Assembly: GCA_002309875.1 (NCBI GenBank)
Contig: DBYM01000074.1
Location: 10,963-16,764, forward strand
Length of the DNA stretch: 5,802 nt
Origin: Cyanobacteria bacterium UBA1186
GTDB taxonomy: Bacteria > Cyanobacteriota > Vampirovibrionia > Gastranaerophilales > Gastranaerophilaceae
Direction: 5' to 3'
Shown: one piece after another, positions 5,689 to 5,802 of the stretch
Layout of the letters: every line of letters begins with the position of its first letter
Numbering within the stretch: position 1 is the stretch's first letter
Position numbers and translations under genes: made by a program
Notes under the pieces: model-generated
Told to the model about the DNA's origin: nothing
The model's database searches: none
The model's input: only the letters and a program-made list of their open reading frames with translations

Positions 5689-5730
5689 GTGCTTTTGCTG
5701 AATGTACGATTAGTACATGAGGCAAAACAC
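5689..5730. repeat. Imperfect 42-nt hairpin downstream of tRNA
   Basis: GTG (5689-5691) pairs with CAC (5728-5730), TTTTGC (5693-5698) with GCAAAA (5722-5727), and ATGTAC (5702-5707) with GTACAT (5713-5718), around loop GATTA. C5692 is bulged and a 3x3 internal loop separates the inner stems. It has the same overall length and number of base pairs as the hairpin at 5430-5471 but a different sequence. Confidence 0.6.
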
Positions 5731-5761
5731 GGAATTGCCGTTTAATGCGAGTGAGCAAGAA

Positions 5762-5772
5762 AATCGCGCCAG
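5762..5772 (+). repeat. 11-nt copy of tRNA-Arg T-arm/acceptor
   Basis: AATCGCGCCAG is identical to 5574-5584, the 3' half of the T-arm plus the first acceptor bases, and then diverges (ATAAAA in place of GCGTAA). It could be a remnant of an attachment site or of tRNA duplication; at 11 nt chance is not excluded. Confidence 0.4.
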
Positions 5773-5802
5773 ATAAAAATGCAGGTTTTCGGCGCAAGTG
5801 CA

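Larger units (their letters stand above)
5630..5802. other. Non-coding structured stretch with tRNA-like fragments
   Basis: No gene is supported here. The stretch holds a small hairpin (CGTTCG 5660-5665 with CGAACG 5670-5675), a longer hairpin at 5689-5730, GGATTTGAAC at 5641-5650 (the reverse complement of a tRNA T-loop pattern, GTTCAAATCC), GCGTTCGA at 5659-5666 (shared with the tRNA-Arg T-arm) and an 11-nt copy of the tRNA 3' part at 5762-5772. Steps such as TTCGAGCG and GCGAGTGAGCAAG resemble those of the insert at 5372-5515, hinting at a related repeat family. It continues to the right edge. Confidence 0.45.

Overview
The window is AT-rich, coding-dense bacterial DNA with Gram-negative envelope functions: a TonB/TolA-like periplasmic protein, a VirB10/TrbI-like secreted protein and a membrane-anchored von Willebrand A (vWA) protein. 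The gene style, and an acetyltransferase-like protein with an N-terminal pattern I associate with cyanobacteria, suggest a host-associated non-photosynthetic relative of Cyanobacteria (Gastranaerophilales/Vampirovibrionia). That placement is from memory of similar proteins, not from a search, and is tentative.

Layout. Positions 1-4186 hold five tightly packed minus-strand genes that look like one operon, read from about 4200 leftward: a small two-helix membrane protein (86 aa), a secreted VirB10/TrbI-like protein (343 aa), a membrane-anchored vWA protein with an intact MIDAS (222 aa), a multi-pass membrane protein with a possible FHA-like N-terminal domain and an internally duplicated four-helix unit (530 aa), and a TonB/TolA-like protein cut by the left edge (at least 181 aa). 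Positions 4187-4305 are a divergent promoter region. Positions 4306-5301 encode a plus-strand GNAT-like protein that appears to be made from a leaderless mRNA. Positions 5302-5802 are a tRNA locus: a promoter, an 18-nt copy of the tRNA 5' end, a 144-nt structured insert, an intact tRNA-Arg(UCU), a perfect 19-bp palindrome acting as terminator, and a second structured, apparently non-coding stretch carrying an 11-nt copy of the tRNA 3' part.

How the genes may work together. Four of the five operon proteins are predicted to sit in the inner membrane and one to be exported. The first and last genes share a juxtamembrane motif, ICxxKPDMHK, just after a membrane helix, although the proteins are otherwise unrelated. 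With a vWA protein, a VirB10-like protein and a TonB-like protein beside it, the operon reads as an uncharacterised envelope-spanning assembly. This is inference; none of the five genes can be given an established name. The most unusual non-coding feature is the tRNA-Arg gene, which seems to have been separated from its own promoter by a small structured insertion and restored by duplication of its 5' end.
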